Shown in pieces: positions 33,151-42,088 of a stretch of DNA of 64,000 nucleotides; the first letter of the stretch is position 1, and each line of letters opens with the position of its first letter. The position numbers and the translations under genes are program-made. The notes beneath the pieces are model-generated. The model was not told the origin of the DNA. It ran no database searches and was given only the letters and a program-made list of their open reading frames with translations. Source of the DNA: Pseudomonadota bacterium (GTDB taxonomy: Bacteria > Pseudomonadota > Alphaproteobacteria > Sphingomonadales > Sphingomonadaceae); NCBI GenBank assembly GCA_023423655.1, contig JAFAFE010000003.1, positions 1-64,000 of the forward strand, given 5' to 3'.

Positions 33151-34941
33151 ATGTCTGCACCTATATTGGCTTTTGAAAATCTGGGGCTTGTCCAAGGCTC
33201 CGGCTGGCTGTTCCGTCATCTCGACATTTATATTGGCGAGCGCGACCGGTTGGCGCTTATCGGTCGCAATGGCGCGGGCAAGACGACCTTGCTCAAACTG
33301 ATTGCGGGCAGCATCGAGCCCGACGAAGGCAAGCGCACCATTGTGCCCGGCACCAATGTCGTGGTGCTGGAGCAAGACCCGGATGTCACCGCATTCGAAA
33401 CCTTGCTCGATTATGCGATCCATGGCGAACGCGCGCCTCTACAATATGAGGTCGAGGCGATTGCCGACCAGCTTGGCATCGACCTTAACCGCAAAGCCGC
33501 GACCGCGAGCGGGGGCGAGCGCCGCCGCGCCGCCATTTGCCGCGCGCTGGCGAGCGAACCGGACCTTTTGCTGCTTGACGAGCCGACCAACCATCTTGAT
33601 CTTGCCGCGATTGACTGGCTCGAAAGCTGGCTCAACCGTTATAATGGCGCGTTCGTGGTCATCAGCCATGACCGCACCTTTTTGACCCGTCTCACCCGCC
33701 AGACTTTATGGCTCGACCGTGGCAATATAAGGCGCAACGAGATGGGCTTTGGCGGCTTTGAGGCATGGATGGAGAAAGTCTATGCCGAAGAAACCCGCGC
33801 GGCGGATAAGCTCGACGCCAAGCTTAAAATCGAGGCGCATTGGCTGGAACGCGGCGTGACCGCGCGGCGCAAGCGCAATCAGGGCCGCCTTGCAAAACTT
33901 TATGAAATGCGGGCGACACGCGCGGCGATGCTGGGGCCACAAGGCGCGGCGAAACTTGCGGTGGTCGCCAATGACAATAAGACCAAATCGGTCATCACCG
34001 CCGACCATGTCAGCAAAAATTATGGCGATCGCACGATCATCAAGGATTTCACCTTGCGCATCCAGCGCGGTGACCGGATCGGAATTGTCGGGGCCAATGG
34101 CGCGGGCAAGACGACCTTGCTCAAAATGCTGACCGGAGAAGTCGAGCCGGATAGCGGCACGGTCACGCGTGCCAAGACGCTGAACGGCATCATGATCGAC
34201 CAGCAGCGCAGCCTGTTGTCACCGGAAAAGCAGGTGCGCGACATTATCGCCGACGGCGGCGATTGGGTCACCGTGCGCGGCGAGAAAAAACATGTGCAGG
34301 GCTATCTCAAAGACTTTCTGTTCGACCCGTCACTGGTCGAAGCGCGGGTCGGCACTTTGTCGGGTGGTGAACAGTCGCGCCTGCTCCTCGCCCGCGAATT
34401 TGCGCGCGAATCGAACCTGTTGGTGCTGGACGAGCCGACCAATGATCTCGACCTTGAAACGCTCGATCTGTTGCAGGAAGTGATTGCCGATTATGACGGC
34501 ACCGTCCTTATCGTCAGCCATGACCGCGACTTTCTGGACCGCACGGTGACGGTCACGCTGGGCCTCGACGGGTCGGGCAAGATTGACATTATAGCGGGCG
34601 GCTATGCCGATTGGGAGGCCAAGCGCAATCCGCCCAAACGCACCGCGCCCGCCGCCAAGACAGGCGCACGGGAGGCTAACCCGCCTCCCCCGCCGCCGCG
34701 CAGCGTCAAGCTGAGCTATAAAGACCAGCGCGATTATGAGCTGCTCCCCGACAAGGTTAGCAGTCTCGACACCCGCATTTCAGAGGTCGAAGCCGCGCTC
34801 CACGATCCGGCGCTCTATCGCCGCGATCCCTTATTGTTTGAAAAGCTCACCGCCGAACTCGACGCGTTGCGCAATGAAAAGGATGAGTCCGAAATGCGCT
34901 GGCTGGAACTGGCCGAAATGGTGGAAAATTTAAACCGATAA
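33151..34941 (+). CDS. ABC-F family ATPase, Uup-like
   Basis: Encodes a 596-residue cytoplasmic protein with two ABC ATPase domains and no membrane segments. The first Walker A is GRNGAGKTT, with a signature region ASGGERRRAAICRAL and Walker B LLLLDEPTNHLD. The second has GANGAGKTT, LSGGEQSRLLLAREF and LLVLDEPTNDLD. The linker between them is rich in Arg/Lys, and a C-terminal region (about residues 535-596) predicts a coiled coil, as in Uup. ABC-F proteins act at the ribosome or on DNA repair intermediates. The start ATG 33151 matches the family N-terminus; an upstream extension consists of repeat sequence. Confidence 0.9.
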   Translation: MSAPILAFENLGLVQGSGWLFRHLDIYIGERDRLALIGRNGAGKTTLLKLIAGSIEPDEGKRTIVPGTNVVVLEQDPDVTAFETLLDYAIHGERAPLQYEVEAIADQLGIDLNRKAATASGGERRRAAICRALASEPDLLLLDEPTNHLDLAAIDWLESWLNRYNGAFVVISHDRTFLTRLTRQTLWLDRGNIRRNEMGFGGFEAWMEKVYAEETRAADKLDAKLKIEAHWLERGVTARRKRNQGRLAKLYEMRATRAAMLGPQGAAKLAVVANDNKTKSVITADHVSKNYGDRTIIKDFTLRIQRGDRIGIVGANGAGKTTLLKMLTGEVEPDSGTVTRAKTLNGIMIDQQRSLLSPEKQVRDIIADGGDWVTVRGEKKHVQGYLKDFLFDPSLVEARVGTLSGGEQSRLLLAREFARESNLLVLDEPTNDLDLETLDLLQEVIADYDGTVLIVSHDRDFLDRTVTVTLGLDGSGKIDIIAGGYADWEAKRNPPKRTAPAAKTGAREANPPPPPPRSVKLSYKDQRDYELLPDKVSSLDTRISEVEAALHDPALYRRDPLLFEKLTAELDALRNEKDESEMRWLELAEMVENLNR

Positions 34942-35023
34942 TAACTACCCTAAAATTCGCTATTGCGAACTATTATCATTAACGCTACGCCCTTCTTCCA
35001 CATACTCTGGAAGAGGATAAAGC

Positions 35024-35449
35024 ATGACATCCCCCTTTTGCTGGGCCGCCCTGCCCCTCACGCGCGACCTTGAACCCTTTGGCAGCAAAATGTTGCGCAG
35101 CCTCAGGCTGGTTCCGCATTTGCGCCGCAATGCCTCCTCGACTGCGGCCAAGCTGGTCGAAGAATTGGGCGATGCCGCTACGGTGCGCAAATTCATGCTC
35201 GTCGCTCATGCCATCGGGGCTGTATGGCCGGAGCCGCTCGCGGTCTGTACGCCTTGCGGCTGTATGGTGACGCATGACGAAACGCTCGTCCTTCACCTGT
35301 TCGCCGCCGCGGTGCGCGAGGACCGGCCTGCTTTTGACCAATATGCACATGATCTACTGGACGAAGCCGAGCGCAACCATCTCTATATCGCGATGCTCAA
35401 TTTCATCGTCCATTACGAGCGCTCCGCCCTCGCCCCGCCTGCGGCTTAA
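35024..35449 (+). CDS. Unknown protein, sphingomonad-type
   Basis: Encodes a 141-residue protein with no recognised domain. It has a helical C-terminal half (FAAAVREDRPAFDQYAHDLLDEAERNHLYIAML) and a CTPCGC cluster at about 80-85 that might bind metal. A GAAGAGGA ribosome-binding site precedes the ATG. It converges with the DUF6456-like gene 8 bp away. It follows the ABC-F gene on the same strand by 82 bp and might share its transcript. Confidence 0.5.
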   Translation: MTSPFCWAALPLTRDLEPFGSKMLRSLRLVPHLRRNASSTAAKLVEELGDAATVRKFMLVAHAIGAVWPEPLAVCTPCGCMVTHDETLVLHLFAAAVREDRPAFDQYAHDLLDEAERNHLYIAMLNFIVHYERSALAPPAA

Positions 35450-35457
35450 AGAGCGGC

Positions 35458-36021
35458 CTAACGCCGCAAGCCATAATGGTCCGCCAGCCGGTCGAGCGCG
35501 ATGCCCAGCACGATCCTCCCCGACCGCGCAGGCCAGCCTAGTGCTTTTTCTGCGCCCGTCAGCGTTTCATTGGCGCAAATGAGCCGCCAGCAAATATCGG
35601 CAAGCCCCGGCCCCGCCGCGACAATTGCTGCATCAAAGCGGCGCTTGGCATCAATTTGCGCAAGCGTCGGTTCATGGGGAGAAGCGCCTGCCCGACGGGA
35701 TGTTTTGTCAGCCGTCTTGGTCCATTGCATCATGCTCATCCGGACAAGCCCGGCCCGCTCATAATCGGCGCGCAATTTTTCGGCAGCGGCAAACTGTGTG
35801 TCGGTGATAAGGGTGCGATGATAGAGCCAGCCTATCGCATGTTCGCGCATATTGACGATAACCGTGCGGCGGGCGCGACCCCCTACCCTCTCCCCTATCT
35901 TATCCGGGTCCAGCACATCATCGGGATGGCAGCGCGTCACCAACGTGCGATTTTGTGTGGGCGGTAAGTCAAGATCGGTCATTTTACGCGCAATGCGCGC
36001 CTTGCGGACAGCTTTGGGCAT
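35458..36021 (-). CDS. DUF6456-like protein
   Basis: Encodes a 187-residue protein. The central part (ADYERAGLVRMSMMQWT) and the C-terminal helical domain (KRRFDAAIVAAGPGLADI..., then CANETLTGAEKALGWPARSGRIVLGIALDRLADHYG) resemble the DUF6456 family of alphaproteobacteria, of unknown role but thought to include DNA-binding regulators. Met15 could be an alternative start but has no ribosome-binding site. It is divergent from the XRE regulator 134 bp away. Confidence 0.6.
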   Translation of the reverse strand: MPKAVRKARIARKMTDLDLPPTQNRTLVTRCHPDDVLDPDKIGERVGGRARRTVIVNMREHAIGWLYHRTLITDTQFAAAEKLRADYERAGLVRMSMMQWTKTADKTSRRAGASPHEPTLAQIDAKRRFDAAIVAAGPGLADICWRLICANETLTGAEKALGWPARSGRIVLGIALDRLADHYGLRR

Positions 36022-36155
36022 ATAATCTCTTTCGCAAATTCACATGACGGTTCAGGGCGATAGACGAATCCGTCTTCATACCCTCTTGCAAATTGGCAAA
36101 AGATGTAGGAAAGAAAAAACCATATAGGTTATTAAGCCCGATAAGGATATTCGCT

Positions 36156-36719
36156 ATGATCAATTCGATCCGCGCCGTGCGCAAGGCCAAGAGCATGACT
36201 TTGGACGATGTTGCGCAACGCTGTGTGCCGCCGACCACCGCGCAAACGATCGGGCGGCTTGAAACGGGGATGCGGACTTTGTCACTCGATTGGCTCAACC
36301 GCATTGCCGATGCGCTCGAAGTATCGCCCGCCGACCTTGTGCAAATGCCGGATGAAGAACAGCTAACCGTCACCGCCTTGCTCACCCCCGATGGCGCGCG
36401 CGCGCCGGCCAAGGTGGAAAGATTGGCACCAGTGCGCACAACTGCAGACCTTGTCGCGGTGCGCGTTACCGGTAGCACCGGCGATTATCGCACGGGCGAT
36501 GAAATCTGGTGCCGTCCGATTGACGCCGCCGATATTAACAGCGCACTCAACCGCGACATATTGGTGCCCCGCGCCGCAGGTCGCTTCCTGTTCGGGCGTT
36601 TGATTTTTGCCGATGGCGACATGTTGCACATCCTGCCGCCGGGTGCAGGCCATCGCCAACAGGTCGTCACCAACCCCGCCTGGATCGCCGTAGCAAGCCG
36701 TCTGGTGCGCAGCTTATGA
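36156..36719 (+). CDS. XRE-family HTH transcriptional regulator
   Basis: Encodes a 187-residue protein from ATG 36156, behind AAGGA (36143-36147). The N-terminal XRE HTH covers about residues 4-62 (LDDVAQRCVPPTTAQTIGRL, then IADALEVSPADLV). The C-terminal half (about residues 85-187) resembles the peptidase S24/LexA-like sensor fold seen in some phage-type repressors, with FGRLIFADGDMLHILPP. Whether it self-cleaves is unclear; no Ser-Lys pair is obvious. It overlaps the glycosyltransferase by 4 bp (ATGA), implying coupled translation. Confidence 0.72.
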   Translation: MINSIRAVRKAKSMTLDDVAQRCVPPTTAQTIGRLETGMRTLSLDWLNRIADALEVSPADLVQMPDEEQLTVTALLTPDGARAPAKVERLAPVRTTADLVAVRVTGSTGDYRTGDEIWCRPIDAADINSALNRDILVPRAAGRFLFGRLIFADGDMLHILPPGAGHRQQVVTNPAWIAVASRLVRSL

Positions 36720-37897
36720 GTGCTACGCCGCCGCTGCATGTCCTTTCCATCGCCAGCCTGTTCCCCGATGCGAGCCGTCCCAATTTCGGGGTTTTTGTAG
36801 AACGCTCGCTTTTGGAAGCTGCGCAGCAACCGGGGGTGGCGCTAACTATCGTCGCGCCCATCGGCGTTCCTGTCTGGCCGCTCTCCCTACATCCGCGTTA
36901 CCGCCAATTCGCGCAGGTGCCTCAAGTCGAGCAATGGAAAGGCGTGACCGTCTATCGCCCGCGCTTCACCATATGGCCGGGCACCGGTGGACGGTTCGCC
37001 AGCCAACACATGGCCAAGGCCATTCTACGTCTTTTGCAAAAGCTCGTCGCTCCCCCCTTCCACATTATAGACGCGCAATTTTTCTACCCCGACGGCCTTG
37101 CGGCCAAAATAGTCGGCAAAGTCCTCAAACAGCCTGTATCCATCAAAGCGCGAGGCTCGGATATCGCCTATTGGGGCCACCGGCCCGCAACCGCACATCA
37201 GATAAGTGAAGCCGGGCAACAGGCCGACGGCCTTCTTGCCGTCTCCGCTTCTCTCAAAGCCGGCATGACCGCTCTGGGCATGGCAGAAGAGCGGATTAGC
37301 GTTCACCATAGCGGGCTTGATGCCGACCATTTCAGACCGCGCGCCCGCGCCGACGCAAAGGCCGCTTTGGGCCTTTCCGGCAGCGTCATCAGCACGGTCG
37401 GCGCGCTGATCCCGCTCAAGGGGCAGGAGATTGTCATTCGGGCGCTCCCACTCTTGCCGGACATTATCTATGTTTTGGCCGGTGTAGGAGCCGACAAGGA
37501 GCGGCTCGCCGCCATTGCCGAAGATATAGGCGTTGCCGATCGTGTACGCTTTGCGGGCGCGGTCCCCCATAAGGATATTCCCACGCTGCTCGCAGCTTCG
37601 GATGCCATGATATTAGTGTCGGAGCGTGAAGGGCTGGCCAATGCTTGGCTTGAGGCCCTCGCGTGCGGGACGCCGATTATCATCAGCAATGTCGGCGGTG
37701 CAGGCGAAATCGCGCCGGGCTCGGACGCGGTGCAGATTGTCGAGCGCACACCCGAAGCCGTCGCCGTAGCGGTCAAGCATCTGCTCGCCAACCCGCCATC
37801 ACCGGAGGTCACTTCGGCTATGGTCCATGCCCGCTTTAGCTGGCAAAAAAATGCCCGCGAGTTGGTCGCACATTGGCGCAAGCTCGCGGGGCTTTGA
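36716..37897 (+). CDS. Glycosyltransferase, GT4 family
   Basis: Encodes a 393-residue GT-B-fold glycosyltransferase. The N-terminal domain begins PPLHVLSIASLFPDASRPNFGVFVER, typical of GT4. The C-terminal nucleotide-sugar domain contains VGALIPLKGQEIVIRALPLL and the E-x7-E motif in VSEREGLANAWLEALACGTP. It likely transfers a sugar from a nucleotide donor in envelope or exopolysaccharide synthesis; donor and acceptor are unknown. It is translationally coupled to the XRE regulator, an uncommon pairing. No other polysaccharide genes are nearby. Confidence 0.85.
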   Translation: MSATPPLHVLSIASLFPDASRPNFGVFVERSLLEAAQQPGVALTIVAPIGVPVWPLSLHPRYRQFAQVPQVEQWKGVTVYRPRFTIWPGTGGRFASQHMAKAILRLLQKLVAPPFHIIDAQFFYPDGLAAKIVGKVLKQPVSIKARGSDIAYWGHRPATAHQISEAGQQADGLLAVSASLKAGMTALGMAEERISVHHSGLDADHFRPRARADAKAALGLSGSVISTVGALIPLKGQEIVIRALPLLPDIIYVLAGVGADKERLAAIAEDIGVADRVRFAGAVPHKDIPTLLAASDAMILVSEREGLANAWLEALACGTPIIISNVGGAGEIAPGSDAVQIVERTPEAVAVAVKHLLANPPSPEVTSAMVHARFSWQKNARELVAHWRKLAGL

Positions 37898-37928
37898 TGG
37901 TTCTGCCTGCCTTTTGGGCAGAGGATAT

Positions 37929-38912
37929 TTAAACGACCGCGCCGTCGTTGCTCTTGCGCGGACCGGTACGTTCTGCACCGGCCGAGCCATCAGTTTCGCG
38001 TGCGGTAAAGCTGTCGGGGCCGACCTTCATCCACACCAGCAGCGGCGCTGCCATATAGACGGACGAATAAGTCCCGATGAAAATGCCGAGCAGCATTGCA
38101 GCGGTGAAGCCGAAAATCACTTCCGGTCCCATGACCAGCAGCACACCCAGCGTAATGAACATGAACACGTTGGTCATGATCGTGCGCGACAGCGTTTCGT
38201 TCACCGACAGGTTCAACAGCGCAACAACATCCATCTTGCGATATTTTTTGAGATTTTCACGCACACGGTCATAAACCACAATCGTATCGTTGAGCGAATA
38301 GCCGATAATCGTCAGCAAGGCCGCAACGATATTGAGGTCAAATTCTAACTGGGTCAGCGCAAAGAAACCGAAGGTCAGCGCGACGTCATGGAATAGCGCG
38401 AACAGCGCGCCAACGCCGAACTGCCATTCGAAGCGGAACCAGATATAGATGGAAATGGCAATCATCGCGAGGCCCAGCGCGAGCGCACCGGTGGTGATAA
38501 GCTCGCCCGAAACCTTGCCCGATACCGTATCCACTTGCCCGAATTTGGCGTCCGGATAAGCGGCCTGGATACCTGCTTTAAGCTTGTTCGCGGCGGCATC
38601 CGCTGCGCTTTTGTCCCCTTCGGGCAATGGCGTGCGGATCGAAATATCCTTGGGCGACCCGAATTGCTGGATCGTCGCTTCGCCAAGCCCCAGCGAATCC
38701 ACTTTGGAGCGCAATTGGTCGAGCGGCGGAGGGTTGGTGAATTCCACCCGCATCATCTGCCCGCCGACAAAATCGACGCCCAGATTAAGGCCGCGCACCG
38801 CAACCAGCGCAATCGAGGCGACAATCATGATGACGCTGAGCGCCATTGCGACCTTCCGCCATTTGAGGAAGTCGATATTGGTATTGTCCGGAACCAGTTT
38901 GAGCAAACGCAT
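37929..38912 (-). CDS. secF: Protein-export membrane protein SecF
   Basis: Encodes a 327-residue RND-type membrane protein that, with SecD, uses the proton motive force to drive late steps of Sec translocation. About six membrane helices and the conserved GVDFVGGQMMRVEF segment (SecD/SecF periplasmic start) are seen, with the SLNDTIVVYDRVRENLKKYR motif near residues 208-227. It is the last gene of yajC-secD-secF, 11 bp after secD. Confidence 0.96.
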   Translation of the reverse strand: MRLLKLVPDNTNIDFLKWRKVAMALSVIMIVASIALVAVRGLNLGVDFVGGQMMRVEFTNPPPLDQLRSKVDSLGLGEATIQQFGSPKDISIRTPLPEGDKSAADAAANKLKAGIQAAYPDAKFGQVDTVSGKVSGELITTGALALGLAMIAISIYIWFRFEWQFGVGALFALFHDVALTFGFFALTQLEFDLNIVAALLTIIGYSLNDTIVVYDRVRENLKKYRKMDVVALLNLSVNETLSRTIMTNVFMFITLGVLLVMGPEVIFGFTAAMLLGIFIGTYSSVYMAAPLLVWMKVGPDSFTARETDGSAGAERTGPRKSNDGAVV

Positions 38913-38923
38913 GGGATGGTCCT

Positions 38924-40525
38924 TTAGATATTAAGTGCGGTCGGGCGGGTTTTGTGGACCCAATGCGCGACAAACATACGGGTCATGGTCACGGCGGTGA
39001 AAACCGATGTGATAATCCCGATGGTGAGAACGACGGCAAAGCCTTTGACGGGGCCGGAGCCGAACCAGAACATCAAGGCCGCAGCAATGACGTTGGTGAT
39101 ATTGGCGTCGAAAATGGCGCGGCTGGCTTCCTTATAGCCATGCTCAATGGCCATGACCGCGGTTCGTCCCCGTTTAAGTTCTTCGCGTATGCGCTCGTTG
39201 ATAAGGACGTTGGCGTCCACCGCCGCACCGATGGTGAGGACAAAGCCCGCAATCCCCGGCAAGGTCAGTGTTGCATTGAACAAAGCCATGACCGCCAAAA
39301 TGAGGAAGATGTTGATGACCAACGCAACGTCGGCATAAAAGCCGAACCGGCCGTAAGAAACCAGCATCAGCACCAGAACGGCGGTGGTGGCAATCACACC
39401 GGCCAGCACGCCCTTGCGGATCGAATCCGCGCCCAGATCGGGACCGACCGTGCGTTCTTCAACCACCGTCAGCTTGACCGGAAGCGCACCGGAACGCAGC
39501 GCAATCGCAAGCTGGTTGGCCGAATCTACGTTGAAATTACCGCTAATCTGTGCGCGGCCACCAAGGATGGGCTCGTTAATTGTGGGCGCGGACAGGACTT
39601 TGCCGTCCAGCACCATCGCGAACCGCTTATTCGTATTTTGCTGCGTCACACGCGCAAAAGTATTGGCGCCTTGCGAGTCAAAGGTGATGTCGACCACAGG
39701 ACGGCCATTTTGGTCATAGCCTTGCGTCGCGTTGATAAGACGTTCGCCGCTAATCATCACCTGACGTGCCAGCAGTTCGGTCCCGCCGGTAGCTTCGGCA
39801 CTCGGCACAATCTCGTAGCCCGGCGGGGCGACGCCTTGGGCCGCTTGTGCCCTCGCATCGGGCTCATCATTGACCATCTTGAATTCGAGCCGCGCGGTTT
39901 GGCCGAGCAATTCTTTCAGTGCATTGGGATCCTGAAGCCCCGGCACCTGCACCACGATACGGTCGGCGCTCGCACGGATAATCGTGGGTTCGCGCGTGCC
40001 CATTTCGTCGATACGCTTGCGCACCACTTCGGTCGCCACGTCCATCGCGCTGTTGACCGCATTGTCGATGCCCGCCTTGGTCGGCGTCAGCGTGAAGCGG
40101 TTGGTGTCGGCGACCGCAATATTCCAGTCGCGCTGGCCGGTCGCCACCTGTGTTTCGCGGTCAAGCCGCTGGCGCGCTTCCTGCACTTGTGCAGGGTTGT
40201 TGACCGTGAAGCTGACCTTGTTGTTATCGCGGCGCACATCGCCGATTTCGATGCTGTTGCCGGAACCGCGTTCCCCGCGCATCAGCGAACGCACGGTTTT
40301 TTCCATCGTTTCGAGGCGCATCTTGGTCACGTCCGCAACATCGGCTTCGAGCAAAATATGCGAGCCGCCCGCAAGGTCGAGGCCAAGGTTTACGCGCTCT
40401 TTGGGAACGAAGGAGGGCCAACTTTCGACCGTCTTTTCGGGCACCATTGAGGGGATCGAAAAGACCAGCCCCAAAATGATGATGAGCCAGATGGAGATCG
40501 TCTTCCAGCGGGGAAAATCGAGCAT
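38924..40525 (-). CDS. secD: Protein-export membrane protein SecD
   Basis: Encodes a 533-residue SecD. The first helix (WLIIILGLVFSIPSMVP) is followed by the periplasmic P1 domain, which begins NLGLDLAGGSHILLEAD. The C-terminal membrane half has the LTLPGIAGFVLTIGAAVDANVLINERIREE signature with the proton-transfer Asp. It lies 11 bp before secF and 98 bp after yajC on the same strand. Confidence 0.96.
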   Translation of the reverse strand: MLDFPRWKTISIWLIIILGLVFSIPSMVPEKTVESWPSFVPKERVNLGLDLAGGSHILLEADVADVTKMRLETMEKTVRSLMRGERGSGNSIEIGDVRRDNNKVSFTVNNPAQVQEARQRLDRETQVATGQRDWNIAVADTNRFTLTPTKAGIDNAVNSAMDVATEVVRKRIDEMGTREPTIIRASADRIVVQVPGLQDPNALKELLGQTARLEFKMVNDEPDARAQAAQGVAPPGYEIVPSAEATGGTELLARQVMISGERLINATQGYDQNGRPVVDITFDSQGANTFARVTQQNTNKRFAMVLDGKVLSAPTINEPILGGRAQISGNFNVDSANQLAIALRSGALPVKLTVVEERTVGPDLGADSIRKGVLAGVIATTAVLVLMLVSYGRFGFYADVALVINIFLILAVMALFNATLTLPGIAGFVLTIGAAVDANVLINERIREELKRGRTAVMAIEHGYKEASRAIFDANITNVIAAALMFWFGSGPVKGFAVVLTIGIITSVFTAVTMTRMFVAHWVHKTRPTALNI

Positions 40526-40623
40526 TGATAGAGCCTGTCTGTTCGCTGCTTGCGCCTTGGGTTTAAAGGCAAATCGGGTGGTGGAGCGCCCGGTAGTGCG
40601 GGCACGCCGGAGAAATGGCGGGA

Positions 40624-40962
40624 TTAATCGTTGGCGGGTTTGGTGGCGCTGGAGATCACATCGGCGATGGTCGCCTTGACGACCTTGACCTTCACCCCTT
40701 GGGCGATTTCAACATCGGCATAATCATCATCAACCCGCACCACCTTGCCGACAAGGCCGCCAGCGGTCACAACCTGATCATTGCGGCTGATCGCGTTGAC
40801 CTTGCGCTGATGGGCTTTGACGCGCTGTTGCTGGGGGCGGATCAGGAGAAAATACATCACCACAAAGATGAGCACATAAGGCGCAAAAGCTATCCAGCCC
40901 ATCGAGCCTGCTCCATCAGCTGCTGCGGGGGCGGCCTGCGCCAAAATCGCCGAAATCGACAT
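40624..40962 (-). CDS. yajC: Preprotein translocase subunit YajC
   Basis: Encodes a 112-residue protein from ATG 40962, with a single membrane helix (IAFAPYVLIFVVMYFLLIRPQQQRVKAH) and a soluble C-terminal domain, the normal YajC layout. The frame is open 20 codons upstream, but this start better matches the family. It is the first gene of the secretion operon yajC-secD-secF. Confidence 0.93.
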   Translation of the reverse strand: MSISAILAQAAPAAADGAGSMGWIAFAPYVLIFVVMYFLLIRPQQQRVKAHQRKVNAISRNDQVVTAGGLVGKVVRVDDDYADVEIAQGVKVKVVKATIADVISSATKPAND

Positions 40963-41374
40963 AGAATATCCAGTTCCAATAGAAATTGCGTCCAGCCAGC
41001 TTGTAGGAAACGCGCTGGCCAACGGACATAATGTGGCGCGCGGCTATCACAAGGGCGCGCGACAGGCAATGTTTAACGCAAAGCAAGATGCGGGGGAAGC
41101 GTGGCGGGATGCGCGGCAGGATAATGCTGGTGATAGTATTGGAGAGGCTATAAAGAGGCGGACCACGCGGGACAGCATGAGGATGGAGCCGTAAGCGGCA
41201 GCGCATAGCGGCTCCGTGAAGCGGCAGCCCGCACAGGCCTGCGCAGCCCATCACGCCGCCCACCGCAACGCCAAAACCCCCACCCGCAGCCCCGCCCCGA
41301 CAAAATAAGCCCGACCAACCAAAGAAACCCCCTTGCCACCCCGCCAACATCCCCCTATTGGCGCACCTTCCGGT
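40963..41374. other. Intergenic region between yajC and tRNA-Pro
   Basis: This 412-bp gap contains the yajC promoter region and no gene I can support. GGAGCCG near 41194 and CGGCTCC near 41210 form a 7-bp inverted repeat that could be a terminator-like stem. The GC-rich, CCCCC-rich run toward 41300-41355 is low in information and gives false open frames on the minus strand. Confidence 0.55.
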
Positions 41375-41451
41375 CGGGACGTAGCGCAGCCTGGTAGCGC
41401 ATCACACTGGGGGTGTGGGGGTCGGAGGTTCGAATCCTCTCGTCCCGACCA
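41375..41451 (+). tRNA. tRNA-Pro (anticodon GGG)
   Basis: A 77-nt tRNA with acceptor stem CGGGACG/CGTCCCG, D-arm GCGCAGCCTGGTAGCGC, anticodon loop CTGGGGG with anticodon GGG, T-arm AGGTTCGAATCCT and encoded CCA after the discriminator A. The C1-G72 pair and anticodon indicate proline. Confidence 0.97.
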
Positions 41452-41574
41452 AATATTCCATTATAATCGATTTCATCGCGCATCATGGCCAGAGGTTCAT
41501 GCCGGGCGGCGCGTCCATATGGCCTTTCATCACAGCCAAGCCGTGCGGCAATTATCTTGCCGGACGCGTGTGGG

Positions 41575-41964
41575 TCAGACTGCCCCCATATGCAGAAACA
41601 GCGCAACATTTTCCGGCAATTGGCGCGGGGAAATTAGCGAAGCGACGGCCTGGGCGCGGACATCGCTATCGTCTTCGACAAGCTGCATATCCCAACCGAG
41701 AAATAGTCTTCCATCCGCCTCTTCGTCCAACAATGTTTCGATGGACTGGTGGCGCGGATCTCGCGCGAGGCGCAGTTTCAGATCGGCAATGGCGTCATGT
41801 CCGCCTTCCACAATCTGGAAGAAATAGTCGCCGCTCATAAAAAGAAGACCGGTAATACCGTCCAGCGCGTTCAACCGACGCGCCTGTTCCACCAAGGCAT
41901 ATAGATCGGCTTCCGACAAAATCTGTGTCTGATGGCTACGATACGCATAACGCGAGAAATTCAT
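41575..41964 (-). CDS. BLUF-domain blue-light sensor
   Basis: Encodes a 129-residue, single-domain BLUF protein that binds FAD and senses blue light. The key residues align exactly with AppA by spacing: Tyr8 (RYAYRS), Asn32 (LNALDGITGLL), Gln50 (FFQIVEGG), Trp91 and Met93 (GWDM). The Tyr-Gln pair drives the photocycle. There is no fused output domain, so it must act through a partner protein. It is divergent from the DNA-repair exonuclease-ligase operon; a light-linked DNA repair connection is tempting but only suggested by position. Confidence 0.88.
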   Translation of the reverse strand: MNFSRYAYRSHQTQILSEADLYALVEQARRLNALDGITGLLFMSGDYFFQIVEGGHDAIADLKLRLARDPRHQSIETLLDEEADGRLFLGWDMQLVEDDSDVRAQAVASLISPRQLPENVALFLHMGAV

Positions 41965-42088
41965 TCTTCCTCCAAAGCGCTCTGCGCAACCAATTCCGAA
42001 TTTGTCGATTGATACCGGATGGATATGGGCGAAGCAAACGAACTTTTACGACCAGGAATAGTCCCCCAAAAGCGGAGCGGCTGACTAG

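Noticed and set aside
38954..40450. 498-codon plus-strand open frame opposite secD
   Set aside because: Antisense to secD, whose family motifs are unambiguous.
40916..41350. 144-codon minus-strand open frame upstream of yajC
   Set aside because: Glycine/proline/arginine-rich sequence from a CCCC-rich gap; it overlaps yajC out of frame and lacks a ribosome-binding site or domain.
41965..42088. General-stress EcfG promoter (GGAAC-N16/17-CGTT) between BLUF and the exonuclease
   Set aside because: Scanning both strands by eye shows no pair of elements at the needed spacing.
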